From Muribaculum gordoncarteri (GTDB lineage: Bacteria; Bacteroidota; Bacteroidia; Bacteroidales; Muribaculaceae), in NCBI RefSeq assembly GCF_004803695.1, contig NZ_CP039393.1, positions 248,001 to 312,000 on the forward strand: a stretch of DNA of 64,000 nucleotides. Reading direction: 5' to 3'. Positions 34,175 to 41,588 of the stretch are shown piece after piece (position 1 is the stretch's first letter; every line of letters starts with the position of its first letter). The translations under genes and the position numbers were made by a program. A model generated the notes under the pieces. It saw only the letters and a program-made list of their open reading frames with translations. It did no database searches and was not told where the DNA came from.

Positions 34175-35089
34175 TTAACTTATTGTTTCTCTTTTTGTCT
34201 TAAAGTATAACTGCATGGAGTTTATTGTATTCTGCCATGCGACATAGGCTGCCGGACCCACCGATGCGATAGGATTCAGGTAGGTGAGAGCCATCCATAT
34301 AGCGAGCACGGTGTTCTTTTGTCCGAGCCCTTGCGCTCCTGATATTTTGTCGCCGAGTCGCGCACCCACGCGTCGTCCTATCCAGAACTGTGCGCAGCAC
34401 ACCACAAGCGACGCCAGCGCGAGCAACAGCATCTCGGGTATCTTATCGGCCGGTTCCTTCATTATGAAGCTGACGGCATTGCCCACGACGATGATGAGCG
34501 CTACGGCCCAGATGTAGAACGATAGCGACTGGCGCGAGGCTATGGCGTCGTGTACTCGCGGCATGAATGCCTGGAAAAGCAGCGCGAGAGCAAGCGGTGC
34601 GAGGATGAGGGGAAATACACGAGTGCTTATGGCAAAGAATGACTCGACAAAGGTGAGGTCGGCATCGGTACCTATATATGTAAACAGTAGCGGAGCGAGA
34701 ATGGCTACCGTGACATTGCTGAACAGCGAGTAGGTGGCGAGTCGGGGTATGGAGCCTCCGAGCATTCCGGTGATAACCGGTGCGGCCGTGGCCGTGGGAC
34801 AGAATACACAGATGAATGCTCCTTGGGCTATGTCGCTGCTGAATGGCAGAAGTGCGAAGTAGACACACAAAGCTCCGAGAACCTGCACGGCGAGCAGCGC
34901 CCAGATGAATTTGGTGACCCTGAATTCATTGGCTGAAACCCGGCAGTAGGTTATCAACAGCATAATGAAGATGATATAGGGCGATAGAAAAGCGATTTTC
35001 CCTATTGAGTCGTGAAACAGGACGCCGCATAGCATTGCGATGGGGAGCATCCAAGGTTTAAGCAACTTTTGAATCTGTGAAACTTTCAT
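34175..35089 (-). CDS. BASS family (bile acid:sodium symporter-like) transporter
   Basis: 304 residues with nine to ten hydrophobic segments. The family core is visible: GAFICVFCPTATAAPVITGMLGG in the middle and GQKNTVLAIWMALTYLNPIASVGPAAYVAWQNTINS near the end, both of the inverted-repeat type with sodium-site residues. In gut bacteria such proteins carry bile acids or small organic acids; the substrate is not deducible. Next to a Crp-type regulator on the same strand. Confidence 0.82.
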   Translation of the reverse strand: MKVSQIQKLLKPWMLPIAMLCGVLFHDSIGKIAFLSPYIIFIMLLITYCRVSANEFRVTKFIWALLAVQVLGALCVYFALLPFSSDIAQGAFICVFCPTATAAPVITGMLGGSIPRLATYSLFSNVTVAILAPLLFTYIGTDADLTFVESFFAISTRVFPLILAPLALALLFQAFMPRVHDAIASRQSLSFYIWAVALIIVVGNAVSFIMKEPADKIPEMLLLALASLVVCCAQFWIGRRVGARLGDKISGAQGLGQKNTVLAIWMALTYLNPIASVGPAAYVAWQNTINSMQLYFKTKRETIS

Positions 35090-35140
35090 GGTGCAAAGTT
35101 ACTGCAAATATTGTAAGTGTTAATTGCCATGAAATATTTT

Positions 35141-35330
35141 TTTGAAAACACACAAATATTTCATACCTTTGCATTGTGTCGTTCCGAAATTGGTGAAACG
35201 GCTACAATCGGAGGGCTCAGAGCTGCCCTCAAAAGGAAATAGTAATAATCAAACAAGTATATGAATACTTGTACAATTCATCTATATTCAAAATGGCATT
35301 TTGACTGATTATCAGATATATTTTTCTATA
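35141..35330 (+). ncRNA. Candidate small RNA with a strong promoter
   Basis: TTTG at 35141-35144, 19-bp spacer, TACCTTTG at 35164-35171 form an excellent promoter, yet no ORF follows for over 450 bp. The likely transcript from about 35178 contains a GC-rich hairpin GAGGGC/GCCCTC (35212-35231), a second hairpin ACAAGTAT/ATACTTGT (35253-35272), a third CAAAAT/ATTTTG (35289-35303), and a small CTGAT/ATCAG hairpin followed by ATATATTTTTC near 35330. GGTGAAACGGCTACA just downstream of the start is tRNA D-arm-like, but no full tRNA folds. A 6S-like or other regulatory RNA is possible. Ends are approximate. Confidence 0.4.
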
Positions 35331-35560
35331 TTGACCATGAAATTATTTAGACGCCTACTATATGAGTTGTGCGGAATAATGTATAAATGATAATTTTGCG
35401 CTACAAACAACTCAAAACAGTATAGGAAAAATAAATTGGTATTTATATATTATTTTAGGGTTAGTATAGATTGTTAGAATCATTAATGCGACGAATGTAA
35501 ATAGTGCATAATAGTAAATGTGTTTTATGTTAGGTTTGGAAGTCTTTTTATTAAAAAAGG

Positions 35561-35602
35561 CAACAAAATAGGCCGCTTCGTGAGAAATGGCCTATTTTGT
35601 TG
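35561..35602. terminator. Strong hairpin between candidate RNA and the DUF6377 gene
   Basis: Perfect 14-bp stem CAACAAAATAGGCC (35561-35574) with its complement at 35589-35602. It is A-rich before and T-rich after, and could work in either direction. The stretch 35331-35560 is AT-rich with no gene seen. Confidence 0.75.
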
Positions 35603-35645
35603 TATGTATGTGGGTGATTTCCTTTCTATATTGGACTAATATACG

Positions 35646-35653
35646 TATATTTG
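35646..35653 (+). promoter_or_regulatory. -7 box of the DUF6377 gene
   Basis: TATATTTG at 35646-35653, 36 bp before the ATG at 35690. Only a TTTC is found at the -33 position (35623-35626). Confidence 0.5.
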
Positions 35654-35689
35654 TTGTGCAATATAAAACTAATCTATAATATCCTTCAG

Positions 35690-37297
35690 ATGCTTATCGG
35701 TCGTTTCAGTTTTTTGAACAGGATTGTTGTGTCGTTACTGCTGCCGCTCGTGTTTTGCGCAGTGTGTAGGGCCGACGATTTACCGGCTACGCTTGACGAT
35801 GCCATCAAGCGCCTTGACAAGGCTTTGCCCTTGCGCTATGAGAAAGTGGCTCGCCGATTTGCCCGGATTGATTCGATGAGGGATGTCGTAGAGAGTGTCG
35901 GCGGTGTAAAGAATGCCGATCTTTCCTTTGTTGAAAACATCGGCGTTGAATACAGCTCGTTGAACATCGACTCGGCTTTGTCGGTCTTTGATTCGGGCTA
36001 TAAGGCGGCGTTGGAGCGCGGCGACTCGGTGGCGGCAGTCAGATTCCGTTTGCGAATGGCTCGTATATACCCGCTTAAGTCCATTGTGAAGGAAACTATA
36101 AACATATATGAATCCATTGATGCTCTGGAGCTTGACTCTGCGGAACGGCGATTGTATTACGACAGCGGCCGCTTCTCCTATGTGCTTATGGCTTCGATGT
36201 ACTCGTCAACCGAGTTTGCCGGTGAATATTTTGAGCGGGCGTGCCTTTTCAATGATTCGTTGATGACGCTGATAGGGGAGAATGACAGTATTTATAAGCT
36301 CTATCTCGGTACCGATTACCTTAATAAGAAGCAATATTCGCTGTCGATTGCCGCGTTGAACGACTTGCTGGAAACGTTGGAGATGGATAACATCGTTTTC
36401 CCTGAAACGGCCTTGTTACTGTCGGCCAACTATGCTGAGCGAGGACGCACCGAGCAGGCGTTGTATTATACAGCTCTTGTGGCCCTTTCCGACATCGAGT
36501 GCGGATATTTGAGCAGCGAGGCGTTGAGGCGGCTTGGAACGGGACTTTACAGCCGAGGCGATAACAAGCATGCCCACAGGTACTTGCTTGCCTCGCAGGA
36601 GAATATTGCGAAAACAGGAGCTGTGATGCGAAGCGGCTTGGTGGCCAAGTCGTTGCCTATGATTGTGGGAACGCATCGTGACGAGGAGCGCAGGTTTACG
36701 CGCATGCTTATAATCATCATTGTGTGCCTGGTGCTTATTCTGTCGCTGATTTTTGTGATAATGTACAATCATTACCGAAGCTTGAAGCGATTGCGCCGCA
36801 TGAAGGACAATCTTGAGCAGGCCAATCAGATAAAGGAGGTTTACATAGGCCGGTTCCTGTCGCTTTGCTCTATATGCATGGATTGCATGGATAAGCTCGA
36901 TGATTTCAACCGCATAGTGGGCCGCAAAATCGTTGCAGGTCAGGTCGATGAGCTTTTGTCGATGGTGAAGTCGGGAAAGATGTCCGATGAGTACAGCCAC
37001 CAGTTCTATGAAGTGTTTGATGATGCATTTGTCAATATATATCCTACATTTGTCGACGATGTAAATAAGTTGCTTGAACCCGACAAGGCCATATCGTTGT
37101 CGGAGGACGGGCATCTGCCGCCTGAATTGCGAATCATTGCATTGATGAGGCTTGGCCTTGACGACAGCGCGCAGATGGCGCGGTTCCTCGGACTGTCGCT
37201 TAACACGGTTTACACCTACCGTAACCGAATAAAGAGCAGGGCCCGTAATCGCGACACATTTGACAGCGACATAATGAATATCGGTATTCTGAGCTAA
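35690..37297 (+). CDS. DUF6377-type membrane regulator (TPR sensor, one helix, LuxR-like end)
   Basis: 535 residues from ATG 35690 (MLIGRFSFLNRIVVSLLLPLVF). Signal peptide; periplasmic TPR-like helical domain (about 25-335); one membrane helix (MLIIIIVCLVLILSLIFVIMY, about 343-363). The cytoplasmic part has a coiled coil (LKRLRRMKDNLEQANQIKE) and a C-terminal helix-turn-helix-like segment (LPPELRIIALMRLGLDDSAQ then FLGLSLNTVYTYRNRIKSRA). This layout is known in Bacteroidetes as a one-component membrane regulator. The signal and targets are unknown; the nearby fimbrial locus 2 is a possible target but nothing in the sequence proves it. Confidence 0.8.
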   Translation: MLIGRFSFLNRIVVSLLLPLVFCAVCRADDLPATLDDAIKRLDKALPLRYEKVARRFARIDSMRDVVESVGGVKNADLSFVENIGVEYSSLNIDSALSVFDSGYKAALERGDSVAAVRFRLRMARIYPLKSIVKETINIYESIDALELDSAERRLYYDSGRFSYVLMASMYSSTEFAGEYFERACLFNDSLMTLIGENDSIYKLYLGTDYLNKKQYSLSIAALNDLLETLEMDNIVFPETALLLSANYAERGRTEQALYYTALVALSDIECGYLSSEALRRLGTGLYSRGDNKHAHRYLLASQENIAKTGAVMRSGLVAKSLPMIVGTHRDEERRFTRMLIIIIVCLVLILSLIFVIMYNHYRSLKRLRRMKDNLEQANQIKEVYIGRFLSLCSICMDCMDKLDDFNRIVGRKIVAGQVDELLSMVKSGKMSDEYSHQFYEVFDDAFVNIYPTFVDDVNKLLEPDKAISLSEDGHLPPELRIIALMRLGLDDSAQMARFLGLSLNTVYTYRNRIKSRARNRDTFDSDIMNIGILS

Positions 37298-38048
37298 AAT
37301 ATCCCTTATATTGCATTGCTTTATGACGATGCATAATCGGCTGTTAATCAACGGTCGTGCTTTATATCGGTTTTGGAAGTATTTATATCGCAGTGATATT
37401 GTGTTGAAATCAATGCCGCTGTTAAGTAATTTTGCACTCGATAATTGAATGTGACAATTTTACGTATGGTTTTGGAAAAACGGTAAAACAATAGGTATAG
37501 TTAATGGTAGAAAGACCCAAACGTGTATTTTTGCGGTCATTTAGATTAGTTTTATGTTAGTTAGTAAAGTAGAGGCCCCGATTTAAGGGTCAGGAGATGA
37601 GCGGCGTCGAGAGATGTCGCTCTTTGCCTATAGTATGGGGTCGTGATTTGAGCTCCCTTCTCGACACTATAATCGCCGGATTTCATGCCCCTTGGCAGCC
37701 TGTAAAATGGGCTTAATTTCAAAATATCCTTAGAAAATGGTTTATATTTTTGCTTGTTGTGTGTGAAAATAATAGTCTGTATATCAGATATGTAATTATT
37801 ATATCCATCCATTTTATTTTATATCACATCTCAATACTATAGGTTGAGACGTTTCGATGGCGTAACTTTGCAATGTGTAAAATAATTAATCAGTCTTTTG
37901 TAATATAGGATATAAAATTAAGGTAGTTTCTTATTTAGGTTTTTAAAGTGTTTTTTGATTAATGATGTTTTAGGTTAATGGCTCGGTTGATCCGAGATAT
38001 AACAAGAGGGTCGCTCGCGAGAGTGACCCTCTTTGTTTATTCTATCTT
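37298..38048. other. Long intergenic region with several promoter boxes and a candidate small RNA
   Basis: 751 bp. TAnnTTTG boxes occur near 37425 (TAATTTTG), at 37526-37533 (TATTTTTG) and at 37863-37870 (TAACTTTG). The last is followed after about 130 bp by a good terminator (38005-38032), so an RNA of about 160 nt from about 37877 is plausible. An 83-codon minus-strand ORF at 37561-37812 has a protein-like stretch (FYRLPRGMKSGDYSVEKGAQ) but no start context or family, and is not accepted as a gene. Confidence 0.35.
38005..38032 (+). terminator. Terminator at the end of the intergenic region
   Basis: AGAGGGTCGCTC (38005-38016) pairs with 38021-38032 (one mismatch) around a GCGA loop, followed by TTGTTTATT. 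Also convergent to the minus-strand gene ending at 38049. Confidence 0.75.
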
Positions 38049-38900
38049 CTATCGGTCGATCATCTCCAGTGGGAGTCGCCGAAATGCATCTATAAATGAG
38101 TCGGGCGTCGAGTTGTAGACATTGGCACCTATGTGGCGTGCGTAACGCTCGATTGTGTGGTAGGATCGGAATGCCACGACCATGCTTTGCAGTATGCCGT
38201 GCAGTGTCAGCCCCATGCTTACCGCCTTAGTGCGGGCGAGTTCGCTGGCGTTGTCCTTGTAGAAGTGAGGTTGTATCGACACCACTTCGTTGTTTTCGTT
38301 TACGCTGAGTGTGTGCGTCCAGGAGTGGTCGGCCCCTACGATATACACATTTTTAAATCCGAGGGCAAGGGCTATCATTATCGAGGGGATCAGCACGTTG
38401 CGCGGACGCGGCATCCCCCTCATTGCTTTGAATGCCGCATTTTCAAGCCATCGGTAGCCCTCCACTCCCACCGCGTTGTAGGTGCGCAAGTCGATATTGC
38501 TGTTCCCGGCTCCCGGGGCTTTGGCCGCATATTGCGCCGGAACGAGCAGTGTCATCGGCCAGTCGACTGCCGACAGGTTGTCGTGAAGTCGCGTTACGTT
38601 GTCGTTGCCGGTCGACATGAAGAAGTGGGGATCGGCCAAAACGTAGAATCGAGGCTTTAGCGTGAAAAATTCCGGCGCGTTGGCTGCAAAGTTGACTGCC
38701 AGGGTAGGGTGCTTGGTCAGTAAATCGCTGTGCCGGGCTATCGTGTCGGCAAGCGACGGCCCGTTGCCCATCACGATTATCGAATCGGCATTGTCGAACG
38801 GTTTCAGTGTCGGGCGACGCGTCTGTAACGCTATCTTGGCTATCGATTTCAGCGAGTCGCCTGTGCGTGACGCAAAATCGGCTATGGTGTCAAATGTCAT
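38049..38900 (-). CDS. DUF115/MptE-like glycan-related protein
   Basis: 283 residues. Contains the DUF115-type core DNADSIIVMGNGPSLADTIA, LAVNFAANAPEFFTLKPRFYVLADPHFF, PSIMIALALGFKNVYIVGADHSW, and a C-terminal part with NVYNSTPDSFIDAFRRLPL. Relatives are MptE-like pyrophosphokinase folds and surface-glycan (sialyltransferase-like) enzymes of Gram-negative bacteria. Given its overlap with an epimerase-like gene and a glycosyltransferase-like gene, a role in surface polysaccharide is likely. The exact reaction is unknown. It overlaps its upstream neighbour by 11 bp. Confidence 0.75.
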   Translation of the reverse strand: MTFDTIADFASRTGDSLKSIAKIALQTRRPTLKPFDNADSIIVMGNGPSLADTIARHSDLLTKHPTLAVNFAANAPEFFTLKPRFYVLADPHFFMSTGNDNVTRLHDNLSAVDWPMTLLVPAQYAAKAPGAGNSNIDLRTYNAVGVEGYRWLENAAFKAMRGMPRPRNVLIPSIMIALALGFKNVYIVGADHSWTHTLSVNENNEVVSIQPHFYKDNASELARTKAVSMGLTLHGILQSMVVAFRSYHTIERYARHIGANVYNSTPDSFIDAFRRLPLEMIDR

Positions 38901-39747
38901 CTTCGCTGTATTTGTGGGTTTTAAGATATTCGGTCACGCTCATCGGTTCCCATGTCGTGTGCTTCGATATGGCAAACGAATTAAATGTAAGCGTTGTCGT
39001 CCTCGCTTTCAACTTCTTCCTGCTCCATGGCAATGCGCCGAGAGTTATGTCGCCGAGCAATGCGAGTGCCTTGGCCGCTTTTAGCCCTGTGGCGAAAATG
39101 CGCTTGTTCCCAAGACGATAGGCTATCGCGTCGGCCAATTGCTCTATGGTGGCACCGCTGCGGTCGGTAAGGTTGTAGACGCCCTCGATGCAGTCGTCAC
39201 CCGCCTTCTCGGCCACGGCCCTTACCGCCTTGGCCACATCTATTGCGTGGACTATACTGCGCTGTGCCTCATTGCCTTTCACGTGCATGTAGCTGCCGTT
39301 GTTTACATCGCGTGCCAGCCTGCCTGTGAATCCTTCCATTCCCGTACCCACCACATCGGCCGGACGCAGTATCGTGCACATCGCACCCGTGGCTTTGCAA
39401 CGCTCCTTGACCCTATCCTCGATTGAGGCGAGGTGACGCGACGCATTATCGGCGGGCCGCACCGGAGCCGTTTCGTCGATGTTTTCGCCCGACGAGAGCC
39501 CATACACGGCGGTCGACGACACCACCACTACATGCTTGGGCTTGGTGTCGTCAATCAGTTTCACGGCCTCCTCCTCGGTCATCTCTCCGGAATCCGATAT
39601 TACCGTCAGCGGGCACAGGGCAGGGGGCTCGTAGTCGTCGCCGTGTCCCAGCTCGCGGGCTATGTACCGCCCCATGAATCCGTTGCAGTGCGATATGTGC
39701 GCATCCTTTGTCCGGGGCTTGCTTGCGTCGTTATTTGATGTTGTCAT
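38890..39747 (-). CDS. Divergent NAD-dependent epimerase/dehydratase family protein
   Basis: 285 residues with an extended-SDR layout: HVVVVSSTAVYGLSSGENIDE, ILRPADVVGTGMEGF, HAIDVAKAVRAVAEKAGDDC and GVYNLTDRSGATIEQLADAIAY. The N-terminal loop reads HCNGFMG, missing the first glycine of GxxGxxG, and the usual Tyr-x-x-x-Lys position is SRHLASIEDRV without a clear Tyr/Lys pair. It may be a sugar-nucleotide-binding protein that has lost catalysis, or a divergent enzyme. It overlaps both neighbours (17 and 11 bp), a tight three-gene operon. Confidence 0.75.
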   Translation of the reverse strand: MTTSNNDASKPRTKDAHISHCNGFMGRYIARELGHGDDYEPPALCPLTVISDSGEMTEEEAVKLIDDTKPKHVVVVSSTAVYGLSSGENIDETAPVRPADNASRHLASIEDRVKERCKATGAMCTILRPADVVGTGMEGFTGRLARDVNNGSYMHVKGNEAQRSIVHAIDVAKAVRAVAEKAGDDCIEGVYNLTDRSGATIEQLADAIAYRLGNKRIFATGLKAAKALALLGDITLGALPWSRKKLKARTTTLTFNSFAISKHTTWEPMSVTEYLKTHKYSEDDI

Positions 39748-40333
39748 AGAGTGTTATGTATTGTTCCACGGCTTTTGCCGTGTCGTCGGTGCTTATTATA
39801 TAGGTGGGATGCCCGTCGAGCCCCTCCTCGGCGGCACGTTCGGCGGTGTGTTTGCTGTCACACACGAGGTGAAGCAGGTCCCACGCTCCGAAAGTGCTCT
39901 CAATTGTCTTGCGCCGGAACCTGTCGCGCTTTATCAGCGACTTCCGCCCTGTGCCCGGTATGGTGCCCTCGGTCACCGACAGCGCAACCGGCATTTTGCA
40001 GCGCATCAACACGTAGGCCATAAACGGAATGTTGATAAATGAGTTATTCAACCCCGCAAGATGCACTACATCGGGATTCAGCGCTATTATGCGGTCGAGA
40101 AGCGATGCCGTAACTCGCGTCGAGTGCATCCCGTGGGTGTCGCTGAGCCATGCGAGCGCATTATGCACGGCCCGGTCGACGCTGTTGCCTATCTTCAGGT
40201 CGGTCATGCAGCGTGAGCCCTCGTCACCGCCTGTCGCGGTAGCTATAATGGCCTGATGACCAAGCCCTTTTAGCTGCTTTGCGATGGCTGTCATCATCGG
40301 GGTGACACTGTAGTTTATGAGCACTATTTTCAT
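39731..40333 (-). CDS. Short glycosyltransferase-4-like N-domain protein
   Basis: 200 residues from ATG 40333 (MKIVLINYSVTPMMTAIAKQ). A frame extension to 40507 runs through the hairpin and repeat region and is not accepted. The start resembles the donor-independent N-terminal domain of GT4 glycosyltransferases: IAKQLKGLGHQAIIATA, NPDVVHLAGLNNSFINIPFMAYVL, and HLVCDSKHTAERAAEEGLDGHP. The C-terminal nucleotide-sugar domain with its Glu motif is absent, so it is half a normal enzyme. First gene of the leftward operon facing the invertible promoter segment. Confidence 0.7.
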   Translation of the reverse strand: MKIVLINYSVTPMMTAIAKQLKGLGHQAIIATATGGDEGSRCMTDLKIGNSVDRAVHNALAWLSDTHGMHSTRVTASLLDRIIALNPDVVHLAGLNNSFINIPFMAYVLMRCKMPVALSVTEGTIPGTGRKSLIKRDRFRRKTIESTFGAWDLLHLVCDSKHTAERAAEEGLDGHPTYIISTDDTAKAVEQYITLYDNIK

Positions 40334-40376
40334 ACCGACCTCAAAATTAGTCAAATAATTTGAGAATAAGAAATTT

Positions 40377-40411
40377 GTGTTGCGGCTCGCAATCCACGCG
40401 AACCGCAACAC
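40377..40411. terminator. Hairpin between the invertible segment and the leftward operon
   Basis: 14-bp stem with one wobble: GTGTTGCGGCTCGC (40377-40390) with 40398-40411. It lies where a leftward transcript leaving the invertible segment would pass, so it may stop that transcript. Confidence 0.6.
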
Positions 40412-40440
40412 TTTAATGCGACGAAAAATAGTTGGAGTTA

Positions 40441-40463
40441 AGTATCTCCTACCTAGAGATACT
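40441..40463 (+). repeat. Left inverted repeat of the invertible promoter
   Basis: Half-site AGTATCTC, spacer CTACCTA, half-site GAGATACT. The inner 21 bp (40443-40463) are the exact reverse complement of 40761-40781. Dyad half-sites with a 7-bp spacer are the layout of a tyrosine-recombinase crossover site. Confidence 0.9.
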
Positions 40464-40477
40464 TTTTTAAGATTCCG

Positions 40478-40508
40478 CAAAGATAAAACATTTATTTGAA
40501 ACAGCAAA
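40478..40508 (-). promoter_or_regulatory. Leftward consensus promoter inside the invertible segment
   Basis: Minus strand TTTG (40508-40505), 19-bp spacer, TATCTTTG (40485-40478). Its transcript would leave through the left repeat and meet the hairpin at 40377-40411 in the present orientation. Confidence 0.7.
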
Positions 40509-40629
40509 AAACATTTTAACTATTGACACTGTTAAAAATATCGTGTAAAATATACACTAAAAGTATAAATTACTGATTGTATGGTTATTGCTTGGAATGT
40601 TAATTTGATTTTATGTCAATATTTAAGTG

Positions 40630-40660
40630 TTTTTAACCTTATTGGGCGGGGGTATATTTG
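40630..40660 (+). promoter_or_regulatory. Rightward promoter-like box inside the invertible segment
   Basis: TTTT (40630-40633), 19-bp spacer, TATATTTG (40653-40660), facing fimbrial locus 2 in the present orientation. The -33 box is weaker than that of the leftward promoter. Confidence 0.5.
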
Positions 40661-40760
40661 ATAACATTCAAACATTACCAATTTTAAACTTATATATACT
40701 TATATGTGTAAACATTTCTGACAAATCGACTATTCAATTGTTATAATGAATATTGCACTT

Positions 40761-40783
40761 AGTATCTCTAGGTAGGAGATATT
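40761..40783 (-). repeat. Right inverted repeat of the invertible promoter
   Basis: AGTATCTC, spacer TAGGTAG, GAGATATT: reverse complement of the left repeat over 21 bp, with one difference at the outer end. Confidence 0.9.
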
Positions 40784-40961
40784 TTACTATGGAACTATCG
40801 ATGTGTGGAAGGATATGTGTTTCCTTTATCTGCTTGGATGTTAGCGTTTTATTTTGTTGCGTTTATGCCGTATGTGAAGGGAATGCACATTGTTTTTGAC
40901 ATGGGGTAGCTGCTATGACAGTGCTTAATATTGAATTAATATAACTATAATCTTTACATCA

Positions 40962-41546
40962 ATGAAAAAGAGGATTGCAGTAGCGTTATTGTCATTACTG
41001 GCAGTTATGCAATTCAGTGCATCAGCTCAAGAGGTGGCTGTTAAGACCAATTTGATATATGATGCCACACTGACTATCAATGCTGGAGTCGAGGCTCGCT
41101 TGGCGCCAAAATGGACTTTTGACCTATCGGGCAACTTCAACGGCTGGAAGGTAAATGAACACTATTGGAAGCATTGGCTCATTCAACCCGAAGCCCGTTA
41201 TTGGCTATGTGAAACATTCCAGGGGCATTTCTTTGCAGCTCACGCATTGGGCGGACAGTTCAATCTGGGCAACATCCACAACTCAATCAAGTTTCTCGGA
41301 AGCGATTTCAGCAAGCTCACCGACCGCCGTTACCAAGGCTGGATGGTAGGTGCCGGAGTGGCCTACGGTTACTCTTGGATTCTCAACCGTCACTGGAACA
41401 TCGAGGCTGAGTTTGGATTCGGTTACATCTACACCCATTACGATGTATATCCATGTGCCAAGTGCGGAACCAAGATTGCCAAGGATCGCTCCCACAACTA
41501 TGTAGGGCCCACCAAGGCGGCAATTAACCTTGTTTACACATTCTAA
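40962..41546 (+). CDS. DUF3575 outer-membrane protein, fimbrial locus 2
   Basis: 194 residues with a clear signal peptide (MKKRIAVALLSLLAVMQFSASAQ cut near residue 22). The DUF3575 domain fills the rest: VAVKTNLIYDATLTINAGVE, WTFDLSGNFNGWK, QPEARYWLCETFQGHFFAAH and EFGFGYIYTHYDVYPCAKCG. It has the same core as the protein at 3147 but without the long linker. Predicted small outer-membrane barrel. First gene of fimbrial locus 2, followed after 42 bp by the DUF3868 gene. Confidence 0.85.
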   Translation: MKKRIAVALLSLLAVMQFSASAQEVAVKTNLIYDATLTINAGVEARLAPKWTFDLSGNFNGWKVNEHYWKHWLIQPEARYWLCETFQGHFFAAHALGGQFNLGNIHNSIKFLGSDFSKLTDRRYQGWMVGAGVAYGYSWILNRHWNIEAEFGFGYIYTHYDVYPCAKCGTKIAKDRSHNYVGPTKAAINLVYTF

Positions 41547-41588
41547 TTCACGATTTCAACAAGCAAAATCATTTCAGCATTTACAACA

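Larger units (their letters stand above)
40441..40783. other. Invertible promoter segment upstream of fimbrial locus 2
   Basis: 343 bp between and including two inverted repeats, AT-rich and gene-free. Inside, near the left repeat, a leftward consensus promoter (-33 CAAA-complement at 40508-40505, -7 TATCTTTG at 40485-40478, spacing 19). Further right, a rightward promoter-like pair (TTTT 40630-40633 and TATATTTG 40653-40660). Inversion would move the consensus promoter to about 40716-40746 facing the fimbrial operon at 40962. This is the architecture of Bacteroides phase-variable capsule and fimbria promoters. The leader from the right repeat to the first gene is about 180 bp. The recombinase is not encoded next to it. 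Confidence 0.8.

Noticed and set aside
35178-35235. tRNA-like segment (GGTGAAACGGCTACA and a GC-rich arm)
   Set aside because: The GC arm closes an 8-nt loop, not a 7-nt anticodon loop, and no acceptor or T-arm can be formed.
37561-37812. 83-codon minus-strand ORF with a protein-like middle part
   Set aside because: No start context, no recognised family, and it lies in an AT-rich spacer with promoter boxes on the other strand. Kept only as part of the intergenic description.
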